Positions 28,185 to 38,786 of a DNA stretch of 64,000 bases are shown here, piece after piece. Both the position numbers and the translations under genes were made by a program. Within the stretch, counting starts at the first letter, position 1, and each line of letters starts with the position of its first letter. The stretch comes from an archaeon (lineage in GTDB: Archaea > Nanobdellota > Nanobdellia > Woesearchaeales > UBA9642). The stretch covers positions 1 to 64,000 of the forward strand of contig JAGVGF010000005.1 in assembly GCA_020057295.1 (NCBI GenBank), in the 5' to 3' direction. Under the pieces are notes generated by a model. It saw only the letters and a list, made by a program, of their open reading frames with translations, did not search any database and had not been told where the DNA came from.

Positions 28185-30185
28185 TTACTTCTTTTCTTCT
28201 ACAGGAACTATAATATCATCTCTATACTTTTTTAATATTACAATCATTTCCTTTCTAGTTTTGCATTGAGCCATCTTTTTAGATAGTTCCTTATTCTTAT
28301 TCAACTCAAACCAAGATGCAAAGTCATTATGTCTCTTACCAACATACTCCTCGAATTCTTTATCAGTCATTTTTTCTAATTCTTCCAATAAATCCTTTTC
28401 GCTCATCAATAATACACCATTCTTTAACTTGAAATATTTGTCTATTGTTGGTTCTTTATGTACTAATTGCTTAGCGATTGGTTTTTTGCTTATGAATTGT
28501 ACTTTTGAAGCCTTCTGGATTAATAACACTAAAATGAACAACACAACAATATATGCTCCTAATAGTATAAATTCCATGTATACATCATTCCACGATGATT
28601 CAAATACCGTTAATCTCTTTAACAATTCTGATGCCATCACATAAGGATTATATTTTGCGGCTTCTTGAATATACGGTGCCATAGTCTCTAATGGCAATAT
28701 CAAATTCGACAGGAATAAGAACACACTGCCTATGCTTATACTTGCCATAGTTACAGCATCCTGACTGTTGAACATATAACCAATGAGCATTCCGATTAAT
28801 GTAAATAAAGATATTGCTCCAACTATTAATAATGCTGTTAACGCAAGATTTGAGAATATTGAAGTATTCAAGAAATAATACGCTAACGCTAATATGAATA
28901 TTATCTGTAATATTACAACAAAGAAACTTGTTAAGAATACAGACATTACAAATGTCAAATCTTTAGTTGGCGTTGTAAAGTTTCTGAAGTAAGCCTTACT
29001 TGTCTTCTCCATAATGATTATATTACTGGATAACATTATTCCTATGAATACAATAATTAATATTATGAAGTAAGGGAATATAAAATTCAGATTGCTTGTT
29101 TTGGATGTTATTGGTTTTATTGTTGTCTTTATAGGATTAACAATACTTTCTGCGCTAGTGACTTTTAATGCATTAATTTGCGAGTTGGCTGTCTCTATTA
29201 ATGATTTTAGTTCATCAAGGTTAGTCTTTACCTCTGCTAGTGTTTGTATATTTTGTGTTATAGCAGTTGACGAGTCTGAAGTTGCAGTCTTTGCAGTATT
29301 TAACTTCTGATTCATTTTGTCAACATCATCTGATAAACTGTTAATCTTATTCATTAACGTGTCAAGATCGGCTGTTGTAGTATTAGCTTGAGTATTTATT
29401 GCAGTTTGCATAGTTACTAAATTGCTATTGAATGAAGACATTATGTTGCTTCCATTGCCTGCTGTATTCCCATTCATTGCAGTTACTACAGCTTGTCCTG
29501 CTGTAACAACATCGCTACCTTTCGTTTTTAACGAAGTTATATCTGTTCTTAGAGTATCTGATTGTGTTGTGACTGATCCTAAATTAACGCTAGAAGTTGA
29601 TAAGTCTAAACTACCAAGTTTACTACTTACAGTATCTAACTTTCCAGAAATGTCGTTTACTGAAGATTTTAGTTTTATTACACGTAATAATTCTTCATTA
29701 TTGGATTTCTTTGTACTATCTATTACGTTTATAAGATCATTAGTCATTTGATAACTTAATTGTGTACTTGTTAATGCAATCTTTGAAGATACAGTATCGA
29801 TGACAGCGTACACAAAATTTGCTCTTGACTGGTCTACATAGAATTGTAATTCATTCGTTTTATTGTTGTCAATTCTGAAATCCGAAGGGAATATTATACA
29901 TAAATGTACTTTACCTTGTTCTATCATTCCAGTACACTGTTTTTCAGATTCATAAGATATAACTAAAAAATTAGGATTTTCTTCTAATGCTTTAACAAAA
30001 GATGTTGTTAATTCTGTTTTATTATCAGAATAATATCCTACATTAAGTTTAGACATTGTGGTGTTATTGAATGCGAATCCTACAAGCAACATTATTAGTA
30101 ATGGTCCAAAAACTACCACAAGCATCGAAGTCTTAGATCTCATCAATAATTTCAAATTTTTGGATGTTATTTTTAAAACTTTCAT
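28185..30185 (-). CDS. ABC-2 type transporter permease with C-terminal soluble module
   Basis: N-term SKTSMLVVVFGPLLIMLLVGFAF; C-terminal TM cluster; coiled-coil middle; terminal module LKNGVLLMSEKDLLEELEKMTDKEFEEYVGKRHNDFASWFE... Confidence 0.85.
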   Translation of the reverse strand: MKVLKITSKNLKLLMRSKTSMLVVVFGPLLIMLLVGFAFNNTTMSKLNVGYYSDNKTELTTSFVKALEENPNFLVISYESEKQCTGMIEQGKVHLCIIFPSDFRIDNNKTNELQFYVDQSRANFVYAVIDTVSSKIALTSTQLSYQMTNDLINVIDSTKKSNNEELLRVIKLKSSVNDISGKLDTVSSKLGSLDLSTSSVNLGSVTTQSDTLRTDITSLKTKGSDVVTAGQAVVTAMNGNTAGNGSNIMSSFNSNLVTMQTAINTQANTTTADLDTLMNKINSLSDDVDKMNQKLNTAKTATSDSSTAITQNIQTLAEVKTNLDELKSLIETANSQINALKVTSAESIVNPIKTTIKPITSKTSNLNFIFPYFIILIIVFIGIMLSSNIIIMEKTSKAYFRNFTTPTKDLTFVMSVFLTSFFVVILQIIFILALAYYFLNTSIFSNLALTALLIVGAISLFTLIGMLIGYMFNSQDAVTMASISIGSVFLFLSNLILPLETMAPYIQEAAKYNPYVMASELLKRLTVFESSWNDVYMEFILLGAYIVVLFILVLLIQKASKVQFISKKPIAKQLVHKEPTIDKYFKLKNGVLLMSEKDLLEELEKMTDKEFEEYVGKRHNDFASWFELNKNKELSKKMAQCKTRKEMIVILKKYRDDIIVPVEEKK

Positions 30186-30210
30186 GATTTATTGTCTAGA
30201 GTTGAAGCAC

Positions 30211-31248
30211 TTATCTCTTTTTACGCTCTTTCTTCTCCTCTTCCTCTTCTTCTTTTTCTTCAGCTTTATCTTGTTCAGAGCCGCTAATATTAATGAATAT
30301 CTCATCTAAAGTTGGTCTTGTAACTTTTAAATCTACGATTGTCTCTTTTAGTTCTTCTAATTTCTTCATTAAGGCATTTAGTACAACTTCAGGTTTTGAA
30401 GTATATATTACTAATTTCGTACCCTTATCTTCTATTCTTGCAATCTCTTTTAATGCTTCAGCGTTTTTAATATTAGATATCTGATCATAATTTCCTGGGA
30501 ATGTTTCTAAATGTATTTCTTCATGCTGTGAGAATCTTTGTTTTAATTCGTTTGGTGTTCCTATAGCCAATACTTTACCTTCTTTTAATATAGCAATTCT
30601 ACTACATAATAATTCTAATTCTGATAAATGGTGTGACGCGAGAATTATTGTTGTTCCACGCTTATTGATTTTTCTAACTAATCTCCATATATGATTTCTT
30701 AGTAATGGATCTAAATCTGCTGTTGGCTCGTCTAAAATTAATATTCTAGGATCATGTATTAATGAGCAGGCCATATCTAGTCTTCGCTGCATTCCGCCAG
30801 AAAGATTTTTAGCTTGCCTATTTTCTGAACCTTGTAAATCCATAAGATTAATTAGCGTTGTAACATTAGATTTTAATGTATCAGGAGTCAAACTATATAA
30901 TGTTCCAAAATAATTTAAATTTTCTTTAACTGTTAATGTAGTATAGAACGAAGGATTTTGTGCAGCCATTCCAACAACCTTCTTTAATTCATCAGTATGC
31001 TTGAATACTGATTTGAATATGTGTGAATCTTTATGTTCAAGTAAATGTTCAGTCCTAAATGAGACTTCTCCTGTTTCTGGTTTCAAAAATCCTATAAGTA
31101 TGCTTAATAACGTGCTTTTACCTGATCCTGATGCTCCAATTATTCCAAATATTTCTCCAGCATTTATCTCTAAATCAATATTATCTAGAACAACTCTTCT
31201 GTCGAAAACCTTACTTACCCCTTTTACCTTAAATATTGGTGTAGACAT
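30211..31248 (-). CDS. ABC transporter ATP-binding protein
   Basis: Walker A GASGSGKST, NLSGGMQRRLDMACSLIHDPRILILDEPTADLDP; charged Glu/Lys tail. Confidence 0.95.
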   Translation of the reverse strand: MSTPIFKVKGVSKVFDRRVVLDNIDLEINAGEIFGIIGASGSGKSTLLSILIGFLKPETGEVSFRTEHLLEHKDSHIFKSVFKHTDELKKVVGMAAQNPSFYTTLTVKENLNYFGTLYSLTPDTLKSNVTTLINLMDLQGSENRQAKNLSGGMQRRLDMACSLIHDPRILILDEPTADLDPLLRNHIWRLVRKINKRGTTIILASHHLSELELLCSRIAILKEGKVLAIGTPNELKQRFSQHEEIHLETFPGNYDQISNIKNAEALKEIARIEDKGTKLVIYTSKPEVVLNALMKKLEELKETIVDLKVTRPTLDEIFINISGSEQDKAEEKEEEEEEKKERKKR

Positions 31249-31324
31249 AACGATATAATCTCTATAATTCGTATATATAAATATTTCGAAAGATAAATAG
31301 TAAAATCGACCATACGAAAGGCGA

Positions 31325-32338
31325 CTATGCTAAACGTTTAATCTTATATCTATTAGAAGTAACAATTTCAGCTATAATTCTATTGTTTGTAGTATAATCT
31401 AATCCTGCTTCTTGTCTTGGCGATAATAAGTCTGCCAGTACCATAATATTTCTTATATATCCTACTGTTTCAGGAATGTTTGGTAAACCTTGATTGTTTC
31501 TTGTAGTTCCTAAGCCAGAATTATATGATGCTATTCCTCTTAGAATATTATGCCACCATTTTCCACCAAAATGCCTTTCGCACTCTCTACATAATAATGC
31601 TAGATACTTTGCAGATTTTTCTATCGCTAATTCAGGGTTTAATCTATCATCAACAATCGAATTCTTATGAACTCTAAATGCTTGCTCAAACTCTAATAAT
31701 AGTTTTCCGCGTTTAGAAATAACAGCATCATATTCTAATTTGTAACGTTCAGCATCCTTGAAATTGTTTCTCTTAAAATTACGCATGGCAGCATTAAATA
31801 ATCTTGAAGAATTTTTATTAACTTGTGCTAATGTTGTTTCATACATGAATAGTTCTGGATGTGTCCCTTTAGTATAAACATGCATCCCCATATCTGAAGC
31901 TGTTGGACGCATAAATTGTGCAATACCCATCGCTGGAGCCGGAGAAATTGCGTAAGGATTGAATGAAGATTCTTGTATTAATAATGCAAAGTGATATTCT
32001 GGAGGAACATCAAATATTGCCCTAAAGTCGCTATTATGTTTTAATATTAATTCTAAGTAAGGTCTAGATTTAGGATGTTTTCGTTCTGTTATTTGTCCGA
32101 CTATTTCACAATATCGTGTACGATTATAATTATCTGACAAAGGTTTTTCGTAAGATGTATCAATTATATCTCCGCCGACATCTTTGACAGCATCATCAAT
32201 TGAAGAAACAGTACTCGACATAACATTGCCTTGGCTTTTACCTGATTGACTGGATATTCTAAACGACATATACCCTACGCCTAATGCTGGTACGACCGTT
32301 TTTAAGAATGTTTTTCTATCCATTGTATTGCCAAACAT
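31325..32338 (-). CDS. SLT-like lytic transglycosylase domain protein
   Basis: LLIQESSFNPYAISPAPAMGIAQFMRPTASDMG, GIASYNSGLGTTRNNQGLPNIPETVGYIRNI. Confidence 0.75.
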   Translation of the reverse strand: MFGNTMDRKTFLKTVVPALGVGYMSFRISSQSGKSQGNVMSSTVSSIDDAVKDVGGDIIDTSYEKPLSDNYNRTRYCEIVGQITERKHPKSRPYLELILKHNSDFRAIFDVPPEYHFALLIQESSFNPYAISPAPAMGIAQFMRPTASDMGMHVYTKGTHPELFMYETTLAQVNKNSSRLFNAAMRNFKRNNFKDAERYKLEYDAVISKRGKLLLEFEQAFRVHKNSIVDDRLNPELAIEKSAKYLALLCRECERHFGGKWWHNILRGIASYNSGLGTTRNNQGLPNIPETVGYIRNIMVLADLLSPRQEAGLDYTTNNRIIAEIVTSNRYKIKRLA

Positions 32339-32492
32339 AATTATATACTCTTCTTATAATCGTACAATAAAAACTTTACTCTTTCGAAATTTTAATTTTT
32401 CGTCCATAGAGAGTTACAAAAAAAGAAACTTTTCCGTCTGTATTTTCGAAAGATTAATATATTCTCACTGTGCAATTCAGTGTAGATGTTTT

Positions 32493-33455
32493 ATGCTTAG
32501 AAACAAAAATAAAAAATTAAGTTTAACTGCTCTAGTTCTCACGGCAATTCTTTCTACAACCACGCCAGAAATTCTTGTGTCACAAGAAATTATTGCATCT
32601 CGTAGCGATTCAGAGAATGCTTCTGGAAGCAAATTTCCAAAAAAATATCCTAACTTAGTAATACCTGAATTTAATCAATCATATCATATAGTTATTCCGA
32701 ATTTCTTTATCGTTAAAGACGCTGTATTTGACAGTGCTGCATCATGGAAAAGTTTTATTACAACAAATAATGAAGAGCTAATACAAGTTATTGATGGAAA
32801 AGCAGATATAAAAATACCTTTATTATATGCTCTGAATGTAGAGTTCAAAACAAAACTTGGTTATAGCAAGAAAGCAAAATCTTACATTCCTCTTGAAAGT
32901 ATTGTAGCTACCAGAACAGGAAATTCTGATTTAACATCTTATGACAGTTCAGTAGCACGTCGAGAATTTGCTGACTGGCAAAATATAAGAACAATTTCAC
33001 ACATGATATTCAATTACGACAGAGGAACAGTAAGAACACCCACAAATACATATAAAAAAGGAGTGAGAGATACATTAACATACATCGATGAAACAGTACT
33101 TGATATGCAATCAGCATATTTTATACTTGTAGAACATGCATTTAATACTAAATCACCTTCAGATACTACGATTAATATGATATATAATGGGACAATACAT
33201 CATGTACATGTCGATGTAGAAGATTTTTTGTTGGAAAAGAATGGAAGGACTTACAAAGGCAAAAAAATAATCGGACATTTGACAGAAAAGAAAACAATTA
33301 ATGGAAAAGTAATGTATAAACCTTTTTTTGATGGAATAGAAAAACTTACACTTTACGTTGACGAGAAAACAAGATGTCCTATCAAAGTAGAAGCGGAAGT
33401 AACAATTATGTTCAAATTAAAACCTTACGCAGCTATAGAAGAATTAAGAAATTAG
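32493..33455 (+). CDS. Hypothetical secreted protein
   Basis: Likely start MLRNKNKKLSLTALVLTAILSTTTPEILVSQE (signal peptide); track start 32328 overlaps neighbour. Confidence 0.6.
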   Translation: MLRNKNKKLSLTALVLTAILSTTTPEILVSQEIIASRSDSENASGSKFPKKYPNLVIPEFNQSYHIVIPNFFIVKDAVFDSAASWKSFITTNNEELIQVIDGKADIKIPLLYALNVEFKTKLGYSKKAKSYIPLESIVATRTGNSDLTSYDSSVARREFADWQNIRTISHMIFNYDRGTVRTPTNTYKKGVRDTLTYIDETVLDMQSAYFILVEHAFNTKSPSDTTINMIYNGTIHHVHVDVEDFLLEKNGRTYKGKKIIGHLTEKKTINGKVMYKPFFDGIEKLTLYVDEKTRCPIKVEAEVTIMFKLKPYAAIEELRN

Positions 33456-33513
33456 TTTAAAATTTCAGAAACAAATTTGATAAAATATAAGAAAAGAAGA
33501 ATTAATAAAAAAA

Positions 33514-33972
33514 TTATTCTTTTTCAGCTACAAAATTTACTTTTATAGTTCCTTTAGCTGTTTGAACCTTTTCAATTGCAGACTTAGTTGCAAAATCTGT
33601 GGTTATATTGTAAACTTTAGTAACAATGCCTGATCCTAACAATTTATTACAGCCTAAGTCTTTCAAGTTTATATGATACACATTACCTTCCTTTCTTGCT
33701 TTTCCTTCTTTAATTAAAAGGTCTAAGTGTGTTTCTATATAGAATAAATTAGTATACTTTATTTTTACAGTATTTTTTGAATCGAAACCATGTCTACCAA
33801 AATATTTTGTATCTTTCCATATCATTGTCTTCTTTTGGTCTGCTTTCTTTCCAGTACCAGCCATTCCGACACCGCCCTGATGGCCTGATCCTCTATGCTT
33901 CTTCTTACTACCGTAACCGTGAGTGTGATGTCCTCTTAATTTGATTGCTTTTTTTCTTTTGTTTAATGACAT
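33514..33972 (-). CDS. rpl15: Ribosomal protein uL15
   Basis: RGHHTHGYGSKKKHRGSGHQGGVGMAGTGKK. Confidence 0.95.
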   Translation of the reverse strand: MSLNKRKKAIKLRGHHTHGYGSKKKHRGSGHQGGVGMAGTGKKADQKKTMIWKDTKYFGRHGFDSKNTVKIKYTNLFYIETHLDLLIKEGKARKEGNVYHINLKDLGCNKLLGSGIVTKVYNITTDFATKSAIEKVQTAKGTIKVNFVAEKE

Positions 33973-34021
33973 TTTGTGACCTCAATAAATATTATTTGTT
34001 AATAGCATTCTAAACATTGAA

Positions 34022-34390
34022 TTATATCATCTTTTTTAATAAGATATTTATCTTTTCCTTCCTGTATCCTAATGCGCCTTTATCACTGAATGGATTTTTT
34101 ATGCCTCTTCGCTCAAAGCCGCCTCTTGGAGGATTTAAATGGAAATAGTTAACTGGCTTTCCTGCCTTAATCATACCACGTTTCTCAACTAATAATTTAT
34201 ATGTTTCATCATCAATTTCGCCGTATGTGGTATAATCTTTTATTTTGTCTAACATACCCATTAATGAATCTGTTTTTGGATATACTGAACATGTATGTTT
34301 CTTGTGTAGTTTCAACATTCTCATTGTTGATTCTATTGTACTCTTAACATCGTCTGTTCCCCTTATCCTGATAATTGCAATCTTAGTCAT
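34022..34390 (-). CDS. rpl30: Ribosomal protein uL30
   Basis: IAIIRIRGTDDVKSTIESTMRMLKLHKKHTCSVYP; HLNPPRGGFERRGIKNPF. Confidence 0.95.
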   Translation of the reverse strand: MTKIAIIRIRGTDDVKSTIESTMRMLKLHKKHTCSVYPKTDSLMGMLDKIKDYTTYGEIDDETYKLLVEKRGMIKAGKPVNYFHLNPPRGGFERRGIKNPFSDKGALGYRKEKINILLKKMI

Positions 34391-34405
34391 TTTTTACCTG
34401 CTATT

Positions 34406-35218
34406 TTACTCTTTTTTTTGTTCAGATTTTTTTGGTCCTGTGATTATGGACAATTGTTTTATATGCTTTTCCTGTATCTTTGTACTGTTTAATTTATTTA
34501 ATGCATCTTCTAATGCCTTAACTACATTAATCATGTTTCTTGATTGTCCTCTAATCTTTGACCATATATCTTGAATTCCTGCTAACTTTAACACTTTAGC
34601 TATTTCTTTTTGTGCTTTTAATCCAGTTCCTTTAGGTGCTGGTTTTAATTCGACAGTTACTGAACCACATTTTCCAATTACTGTAAATGGGATACTGTTT
34701 GGTTCTGTTCTTGCATCTGCCCATGATCCTGAACCTCTAACAACTCTGATTAATGATAATTTTGCTTTTCTAACTGCCTTTTCTCTTGCAGGGACTGTTT
34801 CTTTTGCTTTACCGAAACCAAGTCCTACATATCCGTCCTTGTTACCAACCACAGCATATGTTGAAAACTTAGGTTTATTACCTTCTTTAGTTTTTTTCTG
34901 TGTTTGTCTGAATACTCTTCTGGATCCTCCGCCGAATTTACCTTTGGATTGTCCGATCATTAACAAGTCTGATTCTATATCTGGTAATAACATATCAACT
35001 ATTTCTGGTTCTAATATAGGTTTACCAGTTGCTAAAACATCTTCCATTGAAGTGATTTGTCTAGACTTAACTTTTCTACCAAGATCTGTTTTTGGATGCC
35101 ATTTGTCTAAATTTGCACTCATCTTAACAGTCTCTATTTTATCTTCTTCAATAGGAACTATTAATACCTTCTCTGTTTCTTTTTCAATTGGTTGTGGTGA
35201 CATTTTATTAATCCTCAA
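34406..35218 (-). CDS. rps5: Ribosomal protein uS5
   Basis: FSTYAVVGNKDGYVGLGFGKAKETVPAREKAVRKAKLSLI; GTGLKAQKEIAKVLKLAGIQDIWSK. Confidence 0.96.
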   Translation of the reverse strand: MRINKMSPQPIEKETEKVLIVPIEEDKIETVKMSANLDKWHPKTDLGRKVKSRQITSMEDVLATGKPILEPEIVDMLLPDIESDLLMIGQSKGKFGGGSRRVFRQTQKKTKEGNKPKFSTYAVVGNKDGYVGLGFGKAKETVPAREKAVRKAKLSLIRVVRGSGSWADARTEPNSIPFTVIGKCGSVTVELKPAPKGTGLKAQKEIAKVLKLAGIQDIWSKIRGQSRNMINVVKALEDALNKLNSTKIQEKHIKQLSIITGPKKSEQKKE

Positions 35219-35246
35219 TTATTTTGATAATCTCTATAAACATAAT

Positions 35247-35777
35247 TTACTTTGATAATTTAGCTTTCAAATCAGCAAATGATTTCTCCATATCTGCTGG
35301 TGAAGTCTTAAACTGTTTACTGATTGCACCGTATGCAACAATATGTTTACCCATTATTCTATCTTCTGATGGGAAAATATCTTCTGATGCTGGAACTTCT
35401 AAACCGTTATCTCTTGCGCCTTTTAATGCAGCATATAATCTTGATGATGCTTTTGGTTGTAGACCAAAATCTGCTATTGCTTTCTTTACGCCCTTCTTCT
35501 TAGCTTTTTGTGCTGCAAGCATTCCTGTTAAATATGCTGCTGGAAGATTTCCTGTAGCATGTTTCCATCCTAATTTTTTTAATTCTGTACTGTTAACAGT
35601 TACGATTACTTTATCTCCTGCATCTGCATAATCTACAACTTGAACAATGATATTCTTGTTAGTTCGTCTTATAACTAATCTAGATATTCCACTAACTAAC
35701 ATCTTTAAACGTTTTTTATAGTCTGTTCGACCTTCAGTTTTTCGTCTGTATGCTGCAACTTTTATAGTATGTCTCAT
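35247..35777 (-). CDS. rpl18: Ribosomal protein uL18
   Basis: RRKTEGRTDYKKRLKMLVSGISRLVIRRTNKNIIVQVVDY. Confidence 0.95.
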   Translation of the reverse strand: MRHTIKVAAYRRKTEGRTDYKKRLKMLVSGISRLVIRRTNKNIIVQVVDYADAGDKVIVTVNSTELKKLGWKHATGNLPAAYLTGMLAAQKAKKKGVKKAIADFGLQPKASSRLYAALKGARDNGLEVPASEDIFPSEDRIMGKHIVAYGAISKQFKTSPADMEKSFADLKAKLSK

Positions 35778-35787
35778 TGTTAATCAC

Positions 35788-36321
35788 TTATTTGTTATTT
35801 ATTAATCTCTTTGATTTCTTTTCAGATTTTTCTTCGACATTAACTTTCTTTAATGCTTCTTTGTTTACGAATAATTCTTCGTGCTCTTCTAAGTATAATT
35901 TAATGTGTCTCTTACTTCTGAAATATCCGCCTTTACTCTTTAAGTATAATTCTCTGTATGCTAATCTTGTTATAATTCCTTTTTCTAATAATAATTTTAT
36001 GAATGCTCTTTGAACTCGTACTAGGCGCATCCAAGTTTGTTTAGGCTTAAATCGTGCACCAAACTTACCTTTCTTTGTACCTTCGCCTTTTCTTCGTCCT
36101 TTTCTTTTCTGCATTGCTAACTTTCTAGCATTTACTTTTGAAGTGAAATTTCCTGGCTTCTTACTGATTGCACCGTCACCAATTAATAACTTTAGATCTC
36201 TCTTAGTTATTGCTTGTTTAATATCTTCTAATCTATCATTATCAAATACTACTCTGTCCGGTCCACAATTCAATACTTGTGCTGCCAATCTTTTTTGAAC
36301 TTTTAAATCCATATTAATCAC
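35788..36321 (-). CDS. rpl19e: Ribosomal protein eL19
   Basis: LKVQKRLAAQVLNCGPDRVVFD; KRKGRRKGEGTKKGKFGAR. Confidence 0.95.
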   Translation of the reverse strand: MINMDLKVQKRLAAQVLNCGPDRVVFDNDRLEDIKQAITKRDLKLLIGDGAISKKPGNFTSKVNARKLAMQKRKGRRKGEGTKKGKFGARFKPKQTWMRLVRVQRAFIKLLLEKGIITRLAYRELYLKSKGGYFRSKRHIKLYLEEHEELFVNKEALKKVNVEEKSEKKSKRLINNK

Positions 36322-36364
36322 TCGTTATATTGATAGTTATTTTATTTAATGTTATATTTTATTT

Positions 36365-36985
36365 TTAATTTTGACCATGTATGATTACATCATCTTTTAC
36401 TTTCTTCTCTTCGGCCTTTTGCTCATCTATCTCTTCAGGAGTTTCTACAGACTTATCCTTTTTCTCTTTGTCTTTCTCCTTCTTTTCTGCCTTCTTTAAT
36501 GAGTCTTCTATTGTCTTTTTCTTCTTTTCTGTCTTTTGTTCTTTATCCTTCTTTTTATCTTCTGCTACCTTAGCAACCTTTGCCTTGAACTTATCGACTT
36601 TGATATTTAATACTTGTAATTTTAATGTTTCAGCTTTATTGACTATTTCTAATCTTTTCTTATTGCCTACTGTTGCTGCAATCATTACACCTTGACTTGC
36701 TGGTTTGATTGTTTCTAATTCTTTAACGTTATGAATCATTACAACTTCTAATCCTTTTTGGTGTAAACCTCGAACTTCTACTGGACTTCTCCATCCTTGT
36801 TTTACTCTTCGAGCGTAACCTTTGAATTGGTGTCGCATCTTACTCTGTAAACCAGTTGGTCTTCTCCAATGATCTCCGATTCTCTTCTTCTTGTGGAAGT
36901 CTTGCTGCTTAAACTCTGGTTTCTTATCTTTTATTGTCTTTCGGACTTCGAGTAGTTTCTTTTTGTCGCTTTTCTTTTCGGTCAT
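36365..36985 (-). CDS. rpl32e: Ribosomal protein eL32 with long charged tail
   Basis: FKQQDFHKKKRIGDHWRRPTGLQSKMRHQFKGYARRVKQGWRSPVEVRGLHQKG. Confidence 0.95.
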   Translation of the reverse strand: MTEKKSDKKKLLEVRKTIKDKKPEFKQQDFHKKKRIGDHWRRPTGLQSKMRHQFKGYARRVKQGWRSPVEVRGLHQKGLEVVMIHNVKELETIKPASQGVMIAATVGNKKRLEIVNKAETLKLQVLNIKVDKFKAKVAKVAEDKKKDKEQKTEKKKKTIEDSLKKAEKKEKDKEKKDKSVETPEEIDEQKAEEKKVKDDVIIHGQN

Positions 36986-37005
36986 TTTACACCTTGAATA
37001 TAATC

Positions 37006-37554
37006 TTATTTCATATCTACGCCATCTTTGTTAGTGATATATATTCCATCTTGAAATATTCTTCTATCAAAGTTTGGTCTTCTTGTTATTTGTTCTATTG
37101 CAGCTGCTGTTTGTGCTGCTAATTCTTTATTAGGACTTGTAACTGTGATATCTGGTTCTTTTACAACAACATCAACGCCAGGTTTTATCTTTAATGTTCT
37201 TGGAACTGTTTCTCCCATATAATTTTTTACTTCTAACACACTATTTTTATATGTTATTTTCATTGGGAAGTGTCCTGAACATATTTTTAATTTGTATACA
37301 CAAGTATTTAGTACTCCTTTGAACATATTCTTTAAGTGTGCTTCTGTACTGAATATCGCTGCTTTTTCTCTTTTGGAAGGTTTTAGTGCAACAAATACTA
37401 TGTTGTTTCCTTCCTTAGTTATTTGAATTTTTGGAAATATGAAACTTCTCTTTACTTCTCCTTTAGGACCTTTAACAGTAAATAAGCCTGCATGTATATC
37501 TACAGCGACCTTTTCAGGAATTTCTATTTCATATTTCATTTGATCTGCTTTCAT
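37006..37554 (-). CDS. rpl6: Ribosomal protein uL6
   Basis: FTVKGPKGEVKRSF; GVDVVVKEPDITVTSPNKELAAQTAAAIEQITRRPNFDRRIFQDGIYI. Confidence 0.95.
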   Translation of the reverse strand: MKADQMKYEIEIPEKVAVDIHAGLFTVKGPKGEVKRSFIFPKIQITKEGNNIVFVALKPSKREKAAIFSTEAHLKNMFKGVLNTCVYKLKICSGHFPMKITYKNSVLEVKNYMGETVPRTLKIKPGVDVVVKEPDITVTSPNKELAAQTAAAIEQITRRPNFDRRIFQDGIYITNKDGVDMK

Positions 37555-37590
37555 TGTATCACTTTGTTAATTAATAATCATAATTTAATT

Positions 37591-37989
37591 TTAGTAACAG
37601 TAACAAACTAATCTTCCGCCTAAGTTCTTTTCCTTAGCCTGAATGTGTGTCATTAATCCTTGCGATGTTGATATAATCATTATACCGAAATCTTTTGCTG
37701 GTAAGTATCTCTTCTCGAATTTTTCGTAATCATCCTTTTTAACATTGAATCTTGGCTTGATTACTCCGACCTTGTTGATTGCACCGATTAATTGTATTGA
37801 TAATAATTTTCCTTTGCCATCTTCAATCTCTTTATATTCTCCTAGATACATTTGTTCATTAAGTATTGTTAATACTTGTCTGATGAATTTTGAATTGTTA
37901 CCTACTACAATCTCTTTTCTTCCTAACTTTTCATGATTGTTTACGTAAGACAATACGTTTGCTAATGGGTCATTTAACATTTTATACAC
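37591..37989 (-). CDS. rps8: Ribosomal protein uS8
   Basis: NDPLANVLSYVNNHEKLGRKEI; GIMIISTSQGLMTHIQAKEKNLGGRLVCYCY. Confidence 0.95.
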   Translation of the reverse strand: MYKMLNDPLANVLSYVNNHEKLGRKEIVVGNNSKFIRQVLTILNEQMYLGEYKEIEDGKGKLLSIQLIGAINKVGVIKPRFNVKKDDYEKFEKRYLPAKDFGIMIISTSQGLMTHIQAKEKNLGGRLVCYCY

Positions 37990-37993
37990 CTAA

Positions 37994-38224
37994 TTAATTA
38001 TATTTTTTGAATCCTATTTTTGTAGCTATATCTCTAAAGCAGTGTCTGCATAAATTTATGCCGTACTTGCTGATATGTGCTCCTGTTCTGCCGCATCTCT
38101 TACACTTCTTGTTCAATGCACCACCAGTTCTAATCTTTGGTACACTGTACTTTGTATGTTTTGCAAGCTTTCCAGGTTTTGATTGTAATTGTTTTAATAC
38201 TTTAGTATGATCTGTAGTAGTCAT
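37994..38224 (-). CDS. rps14: Ribosomal protein uS14
   Basis: [36 protein letters not shown]. Confidence 0.95.
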   Translation of the reverse strand: MTTTDHTKVLKQLQSKPGKLAKHTKYSVPKIRTGGALNKKCKRCGRTGAHISKYGINLCRHCFRDIATKIGFKKYN

Positions 38225-38225
38225 T

Positions 38226-38768
38226 TTATTCCTCGTCCTCGACAGCGAATATTGCTCCGAATTTTTCTTTCATATAATTCATTGCGTCTTGCTGTGATAT
38301 CCTGTGATTTATTGGGATAACTCTTTTCAATACTTTTCTTATCTTGATTCTGTAACCTGCTCTTTCTAGAGTTATTGAGCATTGTAGACCCATTGATCCT
38401 ATATCTGGATCGTATCTTGCATCTTTAATGTCAATATATTCTTTTATTCCGAATGAAACATTTCCATTAGCATCAAAATTGTTTGGTGCTAATTTGTTGT
38501 CTTTAGAGTATAATAATTTAGGTATTAATGCTAATGCCTTATCTTTTCTTAATGTAACCTTAACACCAATTGGTAATCCTGGTCTTAATCCCCATGCTGC
38601 GATTCTTTTCTGAGTTATAGTTCTTATTGGCGATACGCCGGTTATAGTTCCTAATAACTTTTGAGCTTTCTCTAAAGCAACTTGGTCTTTTCCAGTACCA
38701 ATATTTAGAGTTAACTTCTGTACTCGAATTTCTCGCATCGGATTTGTTTCTTTTGTCATTTTAATCAT
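38226..38768 (-). CDS. rpl5: Ribosomal protein uL5
   Basis: [44 protein letters not shown]. Confidence 0.95.
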   Translation of the reverse strand: MIKMTKETNPMREIRVQKLTLNIGTGKDQVALEKAQKLLGTITGVSPIRTITQKRIAAWGLRPGLPIGVKVTLRKDKALALIPKLLYSKDNKLAPNNFDANGNVSFGIKEYIDIKDARYDPDIGSMGLQCSITLERAGYRIKIRKVLKRVIPINHRISQQDAMNYMKEKFGAIFAVEDEE

Positions 38769-38786
38769 TGAATATAATTATATTTT

